NCBI RefSeq assembly: GCF_020103695.1
Contig: NZ_JAHXBF010000010.1
Span: 124,001-188,000 of the forward strand
Source of the DNA: Hyalangium versicolor
Lineage (GTDB): Bacteria > Myxococcota > Myxococcia > Myxococcales > Myxococcaceae
Reading direction: 5' to 3'
DNA length: 64,000 nt
Positions 61,570 through 64,000 of the stretch are shown one piece after another (position 1 is the first letter of the stretch; each line of letters starts with the position of its first letter). The translations under genes were made by a program, and so were the position numbers. The notes beneath the pieces are model-generated. The model was not told the origin of the DNA, searched no databases, and worked only from the letters and a program-made list of their open reading frames with translations.

Positions 61570-61910
61570 ACCGTCGATGGATGCAGTGGATGGCGATGGC
61601 TGTGCTGGCCCTACCTGCTGGGTGTCGCTCGGACGGCTCGGGAGGGGCGGCCGATGCGGTCCTCTCCACCACGCTCGCGATCGCCGCCTCGGGCATCTCC
61701 CGCTCGAAGGGGGACTGCTACGCCGCGTGTCCCACGGGGACCACCTGCGATCACAACACTGGCTACTGCGTCTCCCTGCCCTGCCGTGGCCAGTGCAAGG
61801 CCCACGAGCAATGCGTGGAGGATGGAATCCACAGCAAGTGCATCGCCCTGGGGCTGCCGGGCGAGAACGTCACCGTGGAACCGAACCAGGAAGCGAAGAC
61901 CCAACCGTGA
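61566..61910 (+). CDS. Small Cys-rich lipoprotein
   Basis: A 114-residue exported protein. RRWMQWMAMAVLALPAGC is a lipoprotein signal with Cys at residue 20. The mature part has eight further Cys in the order CYAACPTGTTC, CVSLPCRGQC, HEQCVEDG, SKC, suggesting disulfide knots. Family unknown. Translation is coupled on both sides: its ATG overlaps the YkgJ stop by 4 bp (ATGA) and its stop overlaps the glycerate kinase GTG by 4 bp (GTGA). Confidence 0.75.
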   Translation: MNRRWMQWMAMAVLALPAGCRSDGSGGAADAVLSTTLAIAASGISRSKGDCYAACPTGTTCDHNTGYCVSLPCRGQCKAHEQCVEDGIHSKCIALGLPGENVTVEPNQEAKTQP

Positions 61911-63082
61911 CCCTCCGCTGGCTGATCGCTCCTCAAGAGTTCAAAGGTACCCTCACCGCCTCCGAGGCCGCCGAGGCACTTCGCTCGGGGCTCCGGCAAG
62001 AGGCTCCCGAAGTGCTCCTGGATATCGCGCCCCTGGCCGATGGCGGGCCTGGGACGGTGGATGCGCTGCTGGCCGGCACCGGGGGCGAACGCCGGGTGCT
62101 CACCGTGCAAGGTCCGCTCGGGGCGCCCGTGCAGGCGGCGTATGCGCTGCTGGAGTCCGGGCGCACGGCGATCATCGAGATGGCCGCCGCATCCGGGCTG
62201 TCGCTGCTGCGCCCCGAGGAGCGAGACCCACGGCGCGCCTCCACCTATGGCACGGGCGAGCTGATGCGGGCGGCGCTGGACACGGGCTGCTCGCGCCTCA
62301 TCGTCGGGCTGGGAGGTAGCGCGACGAATGACGGGGGAGCCGGGGCGCTCACGGCGCTGGGCTACCGGTTCCTCGATGCGGAAGGGAAGCAACTGCCCCA
62401 GGGCGGCGCGGCGCTGCGCCGGATGGTGCGCGTGGACACGAGCGGGGCACACCCCCGGCTGGCGGATGTGGAGCTGCTGGCTGCCACGGATGTGACGGCG
62501 CCGCTGCTGGGGCCCAATGGAGCTTCGCGGCTCTTCGGTCCGCAGAAGGGCGCGGATCCGCAGATCGTGGAGGAGTTGGAGGCGGCCCTGGCCTTCTTCG
62601 CCCAGGGGCTGGCGCCCGAGTTCATCCGCGTTCCTGGCGCGGGCGCGGCGGGCGGCTTCGCCTACGGGCTGGCGGTGCTCGCGGGAGCGAACATCGTCTC
62701 GGGCTACGGGCTCGTGGCGAAGGCGCTGCACCTGGAGCGGAGGGTGGCGGTGGCGGACGCGGTGCTCACCGGCGAGGGGCGCTTCGACCGGCAGACGGCG
62801 CTGGGCAAGGGGCCCTCGGCTCTGGCGCGCTCGGGCAAGGAGCTGGGCAAACCCGTGGTGCTGTTCGCGGGCTCGGTGGTGCGCGAGGAGGGGCTGGACA
62901 CGTCGATGTTCCACGAGGTCATCGACGTGGGAAATCCGGCGCTCGACAAGGAGGCGGCGATCCTGGCGCTGCGGCACGCCGCCATGCGCTGGGCCTCGGT
63001 CGCCAAGCACATGAAGCCCCACGACGCCCGGGACCGGGACCGGGCGCGCCGGGACGAGCACATGGATGGGGGCTCCCTGTAA
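61907..63082 (+). CDS. Glycerate kinase (GlxK/GarK family)
   Basis: A 391-residue kinase that phosphorylates glycerate, making 2-phosphoglycerate in the best-known members. Typical segments are the N-terminal IAPQEFKGTLTASEAAEALR, ADGGPGTVDALLAG, IEMAAASGLSLL, STYGTGELMRAALDTG, LGGSATNDGGAGALTALGY, GAGAAGGFAYGLAVLAG and LTGEGRFDRQTALGKGP. The GTG overlaps the previous stop. The C-terminus ends in a basic charged tail (HDARDRDRARRDEH). It completes the four-base-coupled run YkgJ-lipoprotein-kinase. Confidence 0.93.
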   Translation: MTLRWLIAPQEFKGTLTASEAAEALRSGLRQEAPEVLLDIAPLADGGPGTVDALLAGTGGERRVLTVQGPLGAPVQAAYALLESGRTAIIEMAAASGLSLLRPEERDPRRASTYGTGELMRAALDTGCSRLIVGLGGSATNDGGAGALTALGYRFLDAEGKQLPQGGAALRRMVRVDTSGAHPRLADVELLAATDVTAPLLGPNGASRLFGPQKGADPQIVEELEAALAFFAQGLAPEFIRVPGAGAAGGFAYGLAVLAGANIVSGYGLVAKALHLERRVAVADAVLTGEGRFDRQTALGKGPSALARSGKELGKPVVLFAGSVVREEGLDTSMFHEVIDVGNPALDKEAAILALRHAAMRWASVAKHMKPHDARDRDRARRDEHMDGGSL

Positions 63083-63092
63083 CGGACCGAGG

Positions 63093-63109
63093 GCCGGGGC
63101 CGCCCCGGC
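63093..63109. terminator. Hairpin between convergent stops
   Basis: GCCGGGG/CCCCGGC, a perfect 7-bp stem with a 3-nt loop, lies in the 27-bp gap between the glycerate kinase (+) and the cysteine hydrolase (-). It probably ends both transcripts. Confidence 0.55.
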
Positions 63110-64000
63110 TCACAGCTCCACGGGATCCGAGGTCTTCACCAAGCGCATCCCGGCCTGCCGCAGCTCCTCGATCGCGGCATCGGCCACGCGCGGGAAGTCG
63201 AGCGAGGGAGGCAGCGGATCCAGCGGAGGCGCGGGCACGGGGCTCATCGCATCCTCAAGGATGTGGATGCGGCCCATCTTCGAGGGGTCCTTCTTCTCGA
63301 TGTGCTGGCGCAGATCCATGAGCGTGGACAGCACGCAGTGGGACTTGGCCTGCCCGAAGACGTAGACGCGATCGAAGGCCATGAGGCGATCGAAGAGCGC
63401 GGTGTTGAACTCGCCGACCTTCTGGCCGCGCACCTCGGTCACCTCGGGGGAGAGGACGGAGTAGTTCTCCGTGAGGGGGTGCTCGCCCTTGAGCTCGAAC
63501 CACGTCTGGGTGTCCCGCGCGAGCGCGTGGAAAAGGCTGGCCTCATACACGGCGGGTACGAGCGGGTGGCTCAGGCCGCCGAGCAGCGCGTGGAACGGCC
63601 AGACGGTGAGGATGTACTTGCCGCTGGACTCGAGCCGCTCGCAGTACGCGAGGCTCTCCTCCGGGTAGCGGGTGGGCTTCCAGCGCCCGTCACGGATGTC
63701 CTCGGCGGTGATGGGCGTGAGCGGAGGCGGCGGCAATCCCCCGGCGTCCTGCCACCACGAGGGGTGGAAGATCTGGAAGGCGCGGTGGGTGTCGAGCGAG
63801 AAGACGAGCTCGCTCACGCGATCCAGGTTCGTGTAGAGCCACCGCAGCGCGCGTTGGGTGTCCTCGACAGCGCCTGGGACGAAGAGGCTGGCGCCAGGGG
63901 TGCAGAAGGCCACCTGCACATCGATGCCGAAGGCGGCGACGCGGACGCGATCCTCGCGGGCGGGGCGGACGCGGTGGGTCTCGGCGTAGCGGCGAGCCTC
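63110..64000 (-). CDS. Cysteine hydrolase (nicotinamidase/isochorismatase-like), start outside window
   Basis: At least 296 codons of an isochorismatase-fold hydrolase; the frame is open at the right edge and the N-terminus is outside. The catalytic Asp follows a hydrophobic strand (VAAFGIDVQVAFCTPG), and the Cys is in VFGQAKSHCVLSTLMDLRQH. An insert with Pro/Gly and YEASLFHALARDTQTW makes it longer than typical nicotinamidases. PncA-like hydrolases act on nicotinamide, isochorismate or N-carbamoyl compounds; the substrate cannot be told. It ends 27 bp from the glycerate kinase stop, on the other strand. Confidence 0.83.
   Translation of the reverse strand, partial: EARRYAETHRVRPAREDRVRVAAFGIDVQVAFCTPGASLFVPGAVEDTQRALRWLYTNLDRVSELVFSLDTHRAFQIFHPSWWQDAGGLPPPPLTPITAEDIRDGRWKPTRYPEESLAYCERLESSGKYILTVWPFHALLGGLSHPLVPAVYEASLFHALARDTQTWFELKGEHPLTENYSVLSPEVTEVRGQKVGEFNTALFDRLMAFDRVYVFGQAKSHCVLSTLMDLRQHIEKKDPSKMGRIHILEDAMSPVPAPPLDPLPPSLDFPRVADAAIEELRQAGMRLVKTSDPVEL

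Overview
The window is GC-rich (about two thirds G+C), gene-dense and free of mobile elements. Gene content points to a myxobacterium, most likely suborder Cystobacterineae (Myxococcus/Stigmatella/Archangium/Hyalangium type). Reasons: an IF-2 with very long low-complexity N-terminal repeats, a Ser/Thr kinase with a C-terminal PEGA domain, several lipoproteins with low-complexity linkers, PATAN (DUF4388)/TPR proteins and a GldA/F/G-like ABC system followed by a DUF4340 protein. The assignment is by gene content only; no rRNA or tRNA gene is present to confirm it.

Layout. 1-5.2 kb (-): rimP-nusA-ylxR-infB, the classical translation/transcription operon, with a terminator-type hairpin in the rimP leader. 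5.4-11.6 kb (+): Nit-family amidase, a FecR-domain lipoprotein, a LysM protein, an HD-GYP phosphodiesterase, a DUF971 protein and a PEGA Ser/Thr kinase. 11.7-15.3 kb (-): smpB-sspB (tmRNA tagging and ClpXP delivery), panB-panC (pantothenate) and a deoxynucleoside kinase. 15.4-20.3 kb: a thioredoxin-reductase-like flavoprotein, an AraC regulator, fabF, and a divergent thioesterase-tetR pair sharing two matching palindromic operators. 20.3-33.8 kb (-): a c-type-cytochrome lipoprotein, rsmA, tsaD, a REC-PATAN-TPR protein, a 2081-residue PATAN-(hexad repeat)-J-domain-TPR protein, and trmL. 33.8-40.2 kb (+): DUF192, PP2C phosphatase, and a Gld-type ABC/auxiliary operon ending in DUF4340. 40.2-45 kb: MmyB-type regulator with a divergent membrane protein, a hypothetical, and murU-amgK (cell-wall sugar recycling). 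45.3-48.7 kb: cystathionine beta-synthase, glutaredoxin, a small basic protein and cystathionine gamma-lyase/synthase (transsulfuration). 48.7-50.4 kb: a UdgX-type uracil-DNA glycosylase divergent from an RlmK-type rRNA methyltransferase. 50.5-57.4 kb: a zincin lipoprotein, two more lipoproteins, an ECF sigma/anti-sigma pair and an internally duplicated unknown. 57.4-64 kb: SxxK serine hydrolase, FxsA, RlmI, a Cys-cluster protein, a small lipoprotein, glycerate kinase, and a cysteine hydrolase cut by the right edge.

Translation and RNA-modification functions are unusually common (infB, ylxR, nusA, rimP, smpB, rsmA, tsaD, trmL, RlmK, RlmI). The two large PATAN proteins lie between trmL and tsaD-rsmA, all on one strand. 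The most unusual object is the 2081-residue protein, whose ~980-residue core is a 6-residue (18-bp) tandem repeat. The most testable regulatory signals are the rimP leader hairpins, the paired TetR operators in the fabF/thioesterase interval and the MmyB-type palindrome. No prophage, IS, CRISPR, restriction or toxin-antitoxin module was seen. No gap between genes exceeds 300 bases; the larger ones are 44980-45261, 21928-22153, 5178-5388 and 35049-35252.
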